Below are positions 17,801-25,193 of a DNA stretch of 29,189 bases, in pieces. Source of the stretch: an uncultured Lachnospiraceae bacterium (GTDB taxonomy: Bacteria > Bacillota > Clostridia > Lachnospirales > Lachnospiraceae); contig CAJUOE010000171.1 in assembly GCA_910587895.1 (NCBI GenBank), forward strand, positions 1 to 29,189, given 5' to 3'. Positions within the stretch are counted from its first letter, which is position 1; every line of letters starts with the position of its first letter. Below the pieces are notes generated by a model. It saw only the letters and a program-made list of their open reading frames with translations. It had not been told where the DNA came from and made no database searches. A program made the translations under genes and the position numbers.

Positions 17801-20528
17801 GCGGATCTTTGCTGCCGTCGCTCCAACGCACAAACCTCCATCCTTCATGAGGAACAGCTCTGACCTTGCTTGCCGTATTTCCTTTCAGAATGGTCTGCTG
17901 CGCCCTTCCTTCAATCCTTCCTCCTTCTTTTATGCGGTAATCCACGGAAACCGTCTCCGTATAGGCGATATCCGCCGCTGTCTTTGCATAATTGTACACT
18001 TCCACATTGTCAAGCGCCCCCTGGAAATACGTGTCTCCAGAGGCATATGATTTGCCCAGGCAAGCCGAGAGTTCCTGTCCCAGATCCTTAAGCGAAATAG
18101 TAAGGTCATTTTTCTCCGCCAAAAGCGTCCTGTCCTTATATATCTTCAGGCTGCCCGGGGATACCACCAGCGCAAGGTGCATCCATTTCCCCTGGCAGGA
18201 GGCTATCGTTCCCTCCGCTTTCTGCTCCACAGAATCTTTACAAATGGATGCTTTGATGGTGGTATCCATGATTTCAAGCGTTAAATATGATCCTTCGCTG
18301 CCCAATGCAAACACTGCCGCATTCTCTTTCGCCTCATCTACACGCACATCCATCTCAATCGTAGTTTCCGTAAGGTTGTCAAACATCCCTGCCGGAAACT
18401 GTGCGTAAGTCCCGTTCGTACCGTCCAGAACCAGTATGCCGCTCTCCTTCACCGCATTATCCTGCACGGACGCCGCGCCCTGCAACGATAATATATTCCC
18501 TTTTCCGGTAGAATCCGCAACCGCGCCGTCTTTTTCGATTTCAAAATCCCAGGACGCGGTTTTCTGCTTTACTACCGGAGCCTTTATCTCCTCTATATCC
18601 GGCTGCTCTGGCAGCGGATAACCAGTTCCCAGGAAAAAGCTGGTATGCGGCGGCTGGTTATAGCCTACGTTCTGACAAGCCACCTGACAGCGGTACTGCG
18701 TATCATGCATCAGCGTGGCAATCCGGTATTTGGTGGGAATGGTCGTGCTGTACACACGAAGCCGGTCTCCCGCCGGAAAGATTATTTCCTCCCTCCAATC
18801 GCCAAAAAGATCCGCAGACAGACAGCAATTTCCCTTTGTGCCGTTATTATATCCCGCTGCTGCCGTCAACTCCCGTCCATGCTGATAACATTCCACAAAA
18901 GTTCTGTCCAGTGACTGGCGTTCCAGCTCCCCATCCCAGTAAACGGCGGAATTCATCGACCATTTAAACGGCCAGCCAATCTCCTTGCCCTCTTCATTTA
19001 ACACCGGATTCCCCTGTGCATCCAACAATCCGGAGCCTATGTAGGCAAATTCGCTTCCCGGATGGCTGGCTACGAAATTCCCCGCTACGCACCGCCCGGT
19101 ATCCCAGGGGCCTTCCCCGGCACGGAAAAGAACTTCCCCTGTCTTTGCATCTCGCAGCGCGGCTCCGCCCGTATGCTCAAAGCAGCTCCAGATTTCAAGT
19201 CCCTCATGTTCAGGATCAAAATCACTTACGTGCAGGGCGTCGCCATGCCCGAATTTATTGGAATAGAGCATTGTTCCATCGTGGTCTATGGTACAGGCGC
19301 CATAAACGATCTCGTCAAACCCATCCCCATCTGCATCCGCCACGGAAAGGTTATGGTTGCCCTGCCCAATGCAGTCCTCGTTTCCTTCCTCTGCCGTATC
19401 AAAAAACCACCTCTTCTGAAATTTCTTGTCTACGATATCGTATGCTGCAATACCAAAGTTTACATAATATCCCCGACACATCAGTACGCTGGGCGTAGTT
19501 CCGTTTAAGTAAGCGACTGCCGCCAGATAACGCTCACTGCGGTTGCCAAATCCATCTCCCCAGTAATCGGCATTGACATTTTCTTCCGGCTTGCCACGGT
19601 AGTTACGTCCCGGTTCGTAATCCACGGTATCTAACGCCTCCCCGGTAAATCCATCAAACAGTGTCAGGTACTCCGGCCCATCCATGATCGTTCCAGATTG
19701 ATTTCTCCAATCCTTATCTTTGCCTATCATCTTTCCCCTGCCATCAATCGTTCCATCCGCCGTCTTCATAACCAGCTCTGCATAACCGTCCCCATCGAAA
19801 TCGTACACCATGAACGGTGTGTAGTGGGCGCCGGCACGGATATTAACGCCCATGTCAATCCGCCACAGCCTTGTGCCGTTCAGCTTATAGGCGTCATAGT
19901 AGACATTGCCCCGATAGCCGTCGGGCATGTTATCTCCAGAATTAGAGGGCATCCATTTAAGGACGATCTCATATTCCCCATCGCCATCCAAATCGCCACA
20001 GCTCGCATCATTGGGGGTATAATCGTACTCCTGTCCAGTCGGGGTTACCCCGGGGGCAGGCTTATCCAATATAATATCAAAAAAATCGTTCGCATTGACG
20101 CGGACATCTTCGCTTTGCTGCGTTTCCTTTCCTGCAACCAGCGTATGTATAGAGTACACAGACTGCAAAGTTCCCTGTTTGTCTACATAATTGGTACTGT
20201 CGGCGACAGGGGCAGCTGTAATTTTCTGCCCATCCCGGTAAATGTCAAAAGATGTATTGGCAGCATCCGTACCTAGATACCTCCAGCTCAGATATACGCC
20301 GTCTGCCGTCTTCATGGCGATTACGCCACGGTCAAGCGCTTCTGCCTGCCGTATTCCATCTGCTGCCTGCCGCTCATTTCCCGCTGCCTCTCCTCCTGCC
20401 ACCGTCTCTGTCCGGTCACGCCCTGCAGCAAGCGAAACAGAGGACTCTCCCATAGAAACCGCCATAGCAAGACATAACACCATAGCAATCCCTTTCTTAT
20501 TCATTTGTCTCAGTTTTTTTAATTTCAT
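14829..20528 (-). CDS. Giant secreted PL11 rhamnogalacturonan lyase with LamG, InlB-like and Big2 modules
   Basis: A 1,899-residue secreted protein. ATG 20528 follows GAAGGGTG by eight bases. Residues 1-35 are a signal peptide (KKGIAMVLCLAMAVSMG, then SLAAG). Residues ~62-635 form a PL11 catalytic beta-propeller of the YesW/YesX type, which cleaves rhamnogalacturonan I of pectin by beta-elimination. Its signatures are DRGVIAMKTADGVYLSWR, calcium-type DLDGDGEYE and DFDGDGYAE loops, FGHGDALHVSDFDP, GDWREEIIFP and YNQPPHTSFFLG. Four concanavalin/LamG-like domains follow, starting at about 655, 937, 1223 and 1435. Three ~65-residue repeats containing FV.WSDG are interspersed (about 862, 1147 and 1665), a bacterial/InlB-like fold. 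A Pro-Glu linker (~1647) and two Big2 domains (~1740-1899) end the protein. No LPXTG anchor is seen; the Big2 tail may bind the wall non-covalently. The upstream ArsC-like gene ends 32 bases away, so cotranscription is likely. Confidence 0.88.
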   Translation of the reverse strand: MKLKKLRQMNKKGIAMVLCLAMAVSMGESSVSLAAGRDRTETVAGGEAAGNERQAADGIRQAEALDRGVIAMKTADGVYLSWRYLGTDAANTSFDIYRDGQKITAAPVADSTNYVDKQGTLQSVYSIHTLVAGKETQQSEDVRVNANDFFDIILDKPAPGVTPTGQEYDYTPNDASCGDLDGDGEYEIVLKWMPSNSGDNMPDGYRGNVYYDAYKLNGTRLWRIDMGVNIRAGAHYTPFMVYDFDGDGYAELVMKTADGTIDGRGKMIGKDKDWRNQSGTIMDGPEYLTLFDGFTGEALDTVDYEPGRNYRGKPEENVNADYWGDGFGNRSERYLAAVAYLNGTTPSVLMCRGYYVNFGIAAYDIVDKKFQKRWFFDTAEEGNEDCIGQGNHNLSVADADGDGFDEIVYGACTIDHDGTMLYSNKFGHGDALHVSDFDPEHEGLEIWSCFEHTGGAALRDAKTGEVLFRAGEGPWDTGRCVAGNFVASHPGSEFAYIGSGLLDAQGNPVLNEEGKEIGWPFKWSMNSAVYWDGELERQSLDRTFVECYQHGRELTAAAGYNNGTKGNCCLSADLFGDWREEIIFPAGDRLRVYSTTIPTKYRIATLMHDTQYRCQVACQNVGYNQPPHTSFFLGTGYPLPEQPDIEEIKAPVVKQKTASWDFEIEKDGAVADSTGKGNILSLQGAASVQDNAVKESGILVLDGTNGTYAQFPAGMFDNLTETTIEMDVRVDEAKENAAVFALGSEGSYLTLEIMDTTIKASICKDSVEQKAEGTIASCQGKWMHLALVVSPGSLKIYKDRTLLAEKNDLTISLKDLGQELSACLGKSYASGDTYFQGALDNVEVYNYAKTAADIAYTETVSVDYRIKEGGRIEGRAQQTILKGNTASKVRAVPHEGWRFVRWSDGSKDPQRQEVMLENDFAVTAIFGKETVGANSLVASYDFETVDDICVEDSTKNGYPIRLRGNAQIVKDDITESNVLNVNGSGDTFGEFEEGMFDHLDEMTVLMDVRSYMAARTNFFTFAVGKDTDKYLFFKLADTQLRAAMTNNGHGGEKSADAAIEGSWGEWTKIALVIRGNKLLIYRDQELAAETDITGTTVSGLGEQVKAYLGKSFYAGDAYFNGSFDNLKVYNYAMTKEQLDEASSVAYVTVRYEAEDAYGMIQGESEQRIKKGSKTQEVEAVPKEEYRFVRWSDGIMTARRQDTFVAKDKSVKAVFAKKDANENGLIAAYDFEADYEEFAADTSLQGNLLDYHGEAQVKKDSDLGSRVLYLNGTTDTYANLPQGLFDGMDSFTLRMKVKPESTQGNFFTFAVGSDDQKYLYFKTMDKAVKTVITSSGNGAEQVAQGGVDTCTDRWLDMTIVVEPDRMKMYEGKYLVAEKSGVTVPVSELGENPSAFLGKSFYGADTYFKGSFDDIELYNYAWNSKQIVDDTGIVKEKIADFSMKDAQGLKGNGAVASVMGTAKFVEDETRGGAMSFDGTGSCYLKVAKEDGGSLLGDVEEFTVSYYSKAERAGSNWTMYAASDETAPTLNQEKYIGIIDDTDNLKVERYWKGRGEDPAMAAKGKDSWKHVVVAFHKNRSVLYVDGKQIAVTDSNNKIHDIVGNEGIFQIGKANWGNGEFYQGLLSDYQVYNYAMTAEEVERFEATGEPLDPNEPGPNEPEPDEPEKETVTITYKAQTGGIIQGKTSQIIEKGKDAETVKAVPLSGYIFVKWSDGVTSDLRKDTNVQKSQEVTALFTRQTVAVSGIKLNKKKLTLGVKESFTLKALISPAAADKTLNWKSGNPKVATVSKNGKVKAKKIGKATITATASNGVKAVCRITVKKAPKKISLNAKSKTLRKGKGFQVRVKLPKGTASNKITYKSSKRKVATVSSKGKVKALRKGKAAITVTTFNKKKATIKITVR

Positions 20529-20560
20529 CGTTCATTCACCCTTCCTTCTGCATCAATAAT

Positions 20561-20914
20561 TTAAGACGAGACACGTTCCGCCCATTCCGCCTCTTTAAAA
20601 CCGGTAAGCACCAGATCCCCATCCACAAGCAGCGGCCGTTTGACAAGCATTCCATTTGTGGCAAGCAATTGCAGCTGTTCCTCCTCGCTCATGTTCGGAA
20701 GCCTGTCTTTCAGCTGCATTTCCCGGTACAACATGCCGCTCGTATTGAAAAACCGTTTCAAAGGCAGGCCGCTCCTTACATGCCACTGTTTCAGTTCCTC
20801 ATACGTGGGGTTGTCCTCCACGATATGACGGTCATCGTATGCGACATTCTGTGCATCCAGCCATTTTTTCGCTTTCTTACAGGTAGAGCATTTTGGATAT
20901 TCTATGAATAACAT
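20561..20914 (-). CDS. ArsC/Spx-family reductase-like protein (YffB/arsenate reductase type)
   Basis: A 117-residue thioredoxin-fold protein of the ArsC/Spx superfamily. It has an N-terminal beta strand and CSTC motif (LFIEYPKCSTCKKAKKWL), DRHIVEDNPTYEELKQW, LPLKRFFNTSG, and the cis-Pro region LVKRPLLVDGD with the Arg typical of the superfamily, then VLTGFKEAEW. Length is normal. An excellent ribosome site (AAGGAGAAG) precedes the ATG. True arsenate reductases, Spx regulators and uncharacterised YffB/Yusi-type proteins share this layout, and no ars genes flank it. A general thiol reductase or stress role is thus as likely as arsenate reduction. It is transcribed toward the lyase gene and away from the tetR-type gene. 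Confidence 0.8.
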   Translation of the reverse strand: MLFIEYPKCSTCKKAKKWLDAQNVAYDDRHIVEDNPTYEELKQWHVRSGLPLKRFFNTSGMLYREMQLKDRLPNMSEEEQLQLLATNGMLVKRPLLVDGDLVLTGFKEAEWAERVSS

Positions 20915-20948
20915 ATTATCTTCTCCTTATAAAATATTTTCTTGTCCA

Positions 20949-20963
20949 GCCTGCTTATCAGGC
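20949..20963. promoter_or_regulatory. Palindrome in the divergent ArsC-like/TetR intergenic region
   Basis: GCCTG, five bases, CAGGC, extended by a flanking CTG/CAG mismatch region. It lies between the divergent ArsC-like and TetR genes. It could be an operator for the TetR protein or a leader hairpin of the ArsC-like gene; evidence is positional only. Confidence 0.3.
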
Positions 20964-21022
20964 AGATTACTCTTACCTTAACACGATGCAGAAAAAAAAG
21001 AAAGTTATATTTTGGAATTTTG

Positions 21023-21031
21023 TGATATAAT
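21023..21031 (+). promoter_or_regulatory. Extended -10 promoter of the TetR gene
   Basis: TGATATAAT, a perfect -10 with the extended TGn motif, which compensates for a poor -35. It lies about 24 bases before the start codon. AGGAGG at 21040-21045 leaves a very short untranslated leader. Confidence 0.55.
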
Positions 21032-21054
21032 ATGACACGAGGAGGAACCAGCCT

Positions 21055-21633
21055 ATGATGAACGATATCCAGGACGAAAGATATTCCGTGGCCGATGAAG
21101 CCATCTACGACGCATTCTTTTTAGTCCTCAAAGAGAAAGAACTAGATAAAATAACCGTTTCCGACGTAATAAAGAGAGCCGGAATTGTCCGAAGCACCTT
21201 TTACAACCACTTCGAAAATATTCCAGCCCTCGTAATTGCCGTCGAGGATAAAACCATTCAGGACATATTTTCCCTGATGGAAACGTTTCACCCCAAAAAC
21301 GACCGGGAAATCTGCAAAAATTATTTTCAGACCATCTGCGAATACACAATGACAAATCCTTTTCTGGCGAACCTTCTACGGAACCCGGAAGGCGGTGCAT
21401 TTTTCGAAAAATTCATCACCATGTTCCATCGCTATGTATCGAATATCATGCAAAACACCGACCCTTCCCATCCCAGCAAGGAAGAGTTCTCCTATATGAT
21501 CGCCTGCGTTATCGGCAGCACGGTCGGCGTACTCCACAAATGGAGCACAGAAAATTTCCAGGCTCCTGCGGAGGTCGTCGCCGATATCTTAACGCAGTCG
21601 TTCATCGCCGTCATGATGCCCTTTATATCATAA
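21055..21633 (+). CDS. TetR family transcriptional regulator
   Basis: A 192-residue regulator with the N-terminal TetR helix-turn-helix at about residues 14-62 (AIYDAFFLVLKEKELDKITV, SDVIKRAGIVRSTFYNHFEN). A divergent all-helical ligand domain follows, ending HKWSTENFQAPAEVVADIL, of the type often called TetR_C_7-like. ATG 21055 follows AGGAGG by nine bases; a second ATG is adjacent. It is the only regulator next to the condensation/ACP/ligase operon and runs convergent to it (stop codons 30 bases apart). It probably senses a small hydrophobic ligand and controls itself, the divergent ArsC-like/lyase genes or the biosynthetic operon. Which one cannot be told from sequence alone. Confidence 0.85.
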   Translation: MMNDIQDERYSVADEAIYDAFFLVLKEKELDKITVSDVIKRAGIVRSTFYNHFENIPALVIAVEDKTIQDIFSLMETFHPKNDREICKNYFQTICEYTMTNPFLANLLRNPEGGAFFEKFITMFHRYVSNIMQNTDPSHPSKEEFSYMIACVIGSTVGVLHKWSTENFQAPAEVVADILTQSFIAVMMPFIS

Positions 21634-21662
21634 AGACCATCCGTCAGCGCCATTTGATATTT

Positions 21663-23213
21663 TTATCCTAAAGGCTCGTCAATCAGCGCTTCCTGGCGTT
21701 TAATCTTTTTGGTTGAACTGCGGATAAATGGGTTTTTGCGCACAACCAGTCCCGTAATCTGGCGATAAGTCGGCTGTTTCTTATTATATTCGTCTATGAA
21801 CGCCTGTAGCCCTGCCTGTATTTCGCTTTCCCCCAGGCCTTTTGCCTGCACGACGTCCATATCCGGATAAATTCTCGCCGTAAGGCCATTGTCCTCACCG
21901 GTTACGACAACCTCTCCTACCAACGCGCCGAGCGCAAGCTTATTCTCTATCTCCTCCGGGGAAATGTTCTCGCCGTTGGAAAGGATAATCAGGTTCTTCA
22001 CACGCCCGTTGATAAACAGGAAGCCATCTTCATCCAGATATCCCTTGTCTCCCGTGTGGAGCCAGCCGTCTTTTAAAGTCTCTGCCGTCTCTTCGGGCAT
22101 CTGGTAATATCCCATCATGACACTGCTGCCCTTTACCAGGATTTCGCCATTGTCAAAAGCAATCTTTGCATTGGCAAGCGGCCGGCCAATCGAGCCAGGT
22201 TTATTATCCCCCGGCATATTGGAACTGATAACCGGAGAACATTCGGACATGCCATATCCCTCATAGATATCCACGCCGTATTCTGCAAATTTTTCAATAT
22301 AAAACGGATCAAGATGGGCGCCGCCGGTAAATATGATTCTCAGTTTCCCGCCAAATACATTGTCAGCCAGCGCCTGTTTGGGAATCGCCGGATCCGCAGC
22401 AGAAAGCCTTTTATAAATTGTCTCCACCATCATCGGAACCATCAGAATAACCTCCGGCCGGAAAACACCCATATTTTTCACCATATGCAGGAGGGAATCG
22501 TTGATGCATATGGTTGCCCCCAGAGAAAATCCTTTCAGCCAGTCCATCACCAGGCAGAAAGCATGGTGGATCGGCAGCACGCTCAACATTGCCGTTCCGG
22601 GCTCTGCCGTATAACGTACATACTCCACGTTTGTTGCCAGATTATACTGCGTCAGCATCACGCCCTTGCTCTTTCCGGTCGTTCCAGAAGTAAAAATAAT
22701 CGTTGATACGTCCTCCGGCGCCGGACTGTCTGCGTCCGCACCATCTGCCCCCGAAGATTTAAGTTCTGCCAGAGACATTACTTTCTCATCAGAAATTTCC
22801 ACATCCTCTTCCTGAAGGATCCAGATTTTCCTCAGTTTCGGGCAGGCTGCCAGAATCGCCTCCAAAAGCGGCAGATGCTTGGGACTCAAGAACAATCCTT
22901 CCGCATCCGAGCGGTTAATCAAATCAATCAGGTCCTCACCGGGAAGACCGGCGTCCAGCGGCACGGCAACAGTATTTCCGGTAATCACGCCCAGGTAACT
23001 TTCAATCCATTCCACAGAGCTTACGCCAATCAGCGCAATATGTTTCCCCTGAAATCCTTCTTTTCGCAATCCTTTCCGGATTGCCACAACATTTTCCATC
23101 AGTTCCTTATAACTTCTCTCCTGAATTTCCTTTTTCTTCAGCCATTTTACCGCCTGAATGTCTGCAAATTTCTCTACACTGTTTTCTAAGACATCACGAA
23201 TAAGCATTCCCAT
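21663..23213 (-). CDS. AMP-binding acyl/aminoacyl ligase (ANL superfamily)
   Basis: A 516-residue ANL adenylating enzyme with all core motifs: P-loop IIFTSGTTGKSKGVMLT, GGAHLDP, YGMSECSP, WLHTGDKGYLDEDGFLFINGR and a C-terminal KKIKR containing the catalytic Lys. It activates a carboxylic acid as the adenylate and passes it to a thiol. The adjacent carrier protein is the obvious acceptor; CoA is possible. The layout resembles acyl-CoA/acyl-ACP ligases more than NRPS adenylation domains, so a fatty or aryl acid is the likelier substrate. Its ribosome site (AGGAGG) lies inside the last codons of the ACP gene, and its ATG is four bases after the ACP stop, so the two are translationally coupled. 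Last gene of the operon. Confidence 0.88.
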   Translation of the reverse strand: MGMLIRDVLENSVEKFADIQAVKWLKKKEIQERSYKELMENVVAIRKGLRKEGFQGKHIALIGVSSVEWIESYLGVITGNTVAVPLDAGLPGEDLIDLINRSDAEGLFLSPKHLPLLEAILAACPKLRKIWILQEEDVEISDEKVMSLAELKSSGADGADADSPAPEDVSTIIFTSGTTGKSKGVMLTQYNLATNVEYVRYTAEPGTAMLSVLPIHHAFCLVMDWLKGFSLGATICINDSLLHMVKNMGVFRPEVILMVPMMVETIYKRLSAADPAIPKQALADNVFGGKLRIIFTGGAHLDPFYIEKFAEYGVDIYEGYGMSECSPVISSNMPGDNKPGSIGRPLANAKIAFDNGEILVKGSSVMMGYYQMPEETAETLKDGWLHTGDKGYLDEDGFLFINGRVKNLIILSNGENISPEEIENKLALGALVGEVVVTGEDNGLTARIYPDMDVVQAKGLGESEIQAGLQAFIDEYNKKQPTYRQITGLVVRKNPFIRSSTKKIKRQEALIDEPLG

Positions 23214-23217
23214 ATTT

Positions 23218-23460
23218 TTACGCCTCCTGCTGTAATTTTTCCATCATTTCCAGAGCCTCGGCAATCGTGAGAACCTGCAATACGTCCTCTTCCTCAAGCT
23301 CTACGTCAAACGTGTCCTCAAGCTCGCCCAGAAAAGACATGAAATCCAGGGAACTGAACCCCAAATCCTCGCGGAACCTCATCTCATTTTTCATGTCCTC
23401 CGGCTTTACCTCACAATACTGTGCTACAATCTTCTTAAACTGCATTTCCTGTGTCATCAT
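23218..23460 (-). CDS. Free-standing acyl carrier protein
   Basis: An 80-residue acidic helical protein with the carrier signature FREDLGFSSLDFMSFLGELE. The Ser before LDF is the 4'-phosphopantetheine attachment site, in place of the usual DSLD/E. Length and charge match type II ACPs. AGGAGG stands five bases before the first of two adjacent ATGs. It lies between the condensation protein (51-base gap) and the ligase (coupled), so it presumably carries the acyl or aminoacyl group between them. No phosphopantetheinyl transferase gene is in the window, so a housekeeping one must act on it. It is unlikely to be the fatty-acid synthesis ACP, because no fab genes adjoin it. Confidence 0.9.
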   Translation of the reverse strand: MMTQEMQFKKIVAQYCEVKPEDMKNEMRFREDLGFSSLDFMSFLGELEDTFDVELEEEDVLQVLTIAEALEMMEKLQQEA

Positions 23461-23511
23461 TCTTCCTCCTGATTTTTGTGTACTTGCTAAATTGTTCTAT
23501 TCCTAATATTA

Positions 23512-24897
23512 TTATACCTGTGCCATAATTTCGCCAATGCTCATATCCGGCTCTGCAATCCCTTTGAACAGGATGCGCATCATATAGTAATATAAGAGTT
23601 CCATATCATGCTCCTCAAGATGAGCCGTCTGGTAATGGTAGGAGAAATTCATCCCCCCATGTTCCGTATGCGATACGGTCAGATACATCTTCTTCGTCGC
23701 CGCGCCATTGGCAAACCATTTCGAATGCTGCTGAATATCTGCTAAGTGCGGGTTATCCATCTTTACCGGCAACGGCTGGTACGTAAGGTAGCAGCTCTCA
23801 TAAGAGGTATGCTCCGGCGTATGGTAACGTTTCCTCATCTCTTCCATAATCAGCGCCGGGTCATAGTTGCTGTGCATATAAATGCGGTTCTGCACATTCT
23901 GGATTTCATAGGCTGCCGCCATAAACTCCATCTCAGCGGGAATCACCGTCCGGCAGGGAAACATAATCGTCCTGCTGCCGCCGGATGTCCACTCGTCATG
24001 CGTGGAACGCCGGGAAATAAAATTCTGGATCGTGATATCTTCCTGCCCGTCGTTTACCTTTGACAGGTAGGTACGGATTCCCAGAAGAAGGAGGTTGGTC
24101 ATCGAAAGCTGATGGTTCATGCAAAATGCAATCAGGTTCTTCGTCGGCTCCGGTTCCAGATAATAATCCTTTACCTCCACAAACAAATCTTTCATCTCGA
24201 TATCCGCCGCCCTTAAATTGGGATTTCCATGCCGCAGCCTTGCCTCCTCAAGGACAGAAGGCCCCTGGATATCGGAATAAAGCGGTTCTCCCAGCGCGTC
24301 CAACTGGTCGTCCCAGAATTTTTTGTCTTTGGCAAAACGTTTCTCGTTGCCAGCTTTCTTTAAGTCCTTTTCCAGAACCATCTCAAAATCTGCCAGATCT
24401 TTCGGGTACTCGGAACCGAACCGGTAATGCGTATAAAGCTGCATCAAATCATTTATCATCACCACAAGGCCGCAGGAATCTATCAGCCTGTGGTCCATGT
24501 GGATAAAAAATCCGTTAAATCCCTCCGGAAGTTTTACCATCGTCACGTCGCACAGCGGAATATCATCTCCGTCAAACGTCTCATACGCCCACTGCTGCAT
24601 AAGCTTATCCGCCTCGGAAAGGCTCATGCCGGATAAATCTTTTATGGGAATGTCCCTGGTTTCCTTTTCCACCACATACTGTTTGACCTGCCCTTTCTCA
24701 CCGGGCTTTGTAAAGCGCAGTCTCATGCATCCATAGCGCTCAAACTCCAGCTGGATACATTTTTTTAACAGGCCAAAATCCAAAGCTGCCTTCAGGGACG
24801 CCACAACGCTGACTCCCGACACTTGCTGCGTCTTATAATCCTGAATCCAGTTGTGATGCATTTTCTGTGCCGCTGTCAACGAATAGTAATCTCTCAT
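23512..24897 (-). CDS. Free-standing condensation-domain-like acyltransferase
   Basis: A 461-residue single-domain protein with the BAHD/NRPS condensation fold. It starts YYSLTAAQKMHHNWIQ, equivalent to the C1 motif. The active-site motif is FIHMDHRLIDSCG: the catalytic second His and the Asp of HHxxxDG are kept, while the first His is Asp and the Gly is Ser. Later blocks are ITIQNFISRRS and MYLTVSHTEHGGMNFSYHYQ. Such stand-alone proteins catalyse amide or ester formation between a carrier-bound acyl group and an amine or alcohol, or act as PapA/WES-type acyltransferases. ATG 24897 follows AAGGAGG. It is first in the operon with the ACP and ligase, with a structured leader upstream. Product unknown; the altered motif leaves open esterification or a non-catalytic role. 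Confidence 0.8.
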   Translation of the reverse strand: MRDYYSLTAAQKMHHNWIQDYKTQQVSGVSVVASLKAALDFGLLKKCIQLEFERYGCMRLRFTKPGEKGQVKQYVVEKETRDIPIKDLSGMSLSEADKLMQQWAYETFDGDDIPLCDVTMVKLPEGFNGFFIHMDHRLIDSCGLVVMINDLMQLYTHYRFGSEYPKDLADFEMVLEKDLKKAGNEKRFAKDKKFWDDQLDALGEPLYSDIQGPSVLEEARLRHGNPNLRAADIEMKDLFVEVKDYYLEPEPTKNLIAFCMNHQLSMTNLLLLGIRTYLSKVNDGQEDITIQNFISRRSTHDEWTSGGSRTIMFPCRTVIPAEMEFMAAAYEIQNVQNRIYMHSNYDPALIMEEMRKRYHTPEHTSYESCYLTYQPLPVKMDNPHLADIQQHSKWFANGAATKKMYLTVSHTEHGGMNFSYHYQTAHLEEHDMELLYYYMMRILFKGIAEPDMSIGEIMAQV

Positions 24898-24926
24898 GGG
24901 TAATCCTCCTTACAAAAAATGGTATC

Positions 24927-24997
24927 GGCACGCGACGCTCCTCGTCACCTGCCAGTTCGTCGGAAGGCATTCAAGAAATGCTGCGCATTTGCCTTCC
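24927..24997 (-). promoter_or_regulatory. Structured 5' leader of the condensation/ACP/ligase operon
   Basis: Two stem-loops precede the ribosome site. The upstream one pairs GGAAGGCA with TGCCTTCC (24990-24997 with 24962-24969) and has a nested AATGC/GCATT stem. The downstream one pairs GGCA.GTGACG with CGTCGC.TGCC (24927-24953) around AGGAG, with one mismatch. A run of six T's follows the second stem seven bases later, just before the AAGGAGG, so it could act as an attenuator. It does not match a T-box or riboswitch I know. Confidence 0.45.
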
Positions 24998-25100
24998 TCC
25001 TCTGAGAAACTAACACATTTTATATTTAAATTCTACCCCCTGAGAGAGTTAGCATACACTTTATCCAAAATTGACCGAGACTTTACAAATGGAAATTTAT

Positions 25101-25139
25101 GCAAAACAAAACCACCCTCATATGATCAATTTAGGGTGG
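25101..25139 (-). terminator. Rho-independent terminator after the alpha/beta hydrolase gene
   Basis: CCACCCT pairs with AGGGTGG (25133-25139 with 25112-25118), and the T-rich run TTTTGTTTTG follows on the minus strand. It lies 55 bases past the hydrolase stop and separates that gene from the condensation operon. Confidence 0.85.
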
Positions 25140-25193
25140 CATTGTGAGATTCACAAGATATAGACAGATTTTAACCATTATGTTAGATACAAT

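Noticed and set aside
24898..25060. T-box riboswitch in the condensation operon leader
   Set aside because: No T-box consensus (AGGGTGGNACCGCG-type) or Stem I features; the AGGGTGG nearby belongs to the hydrolase terminator.
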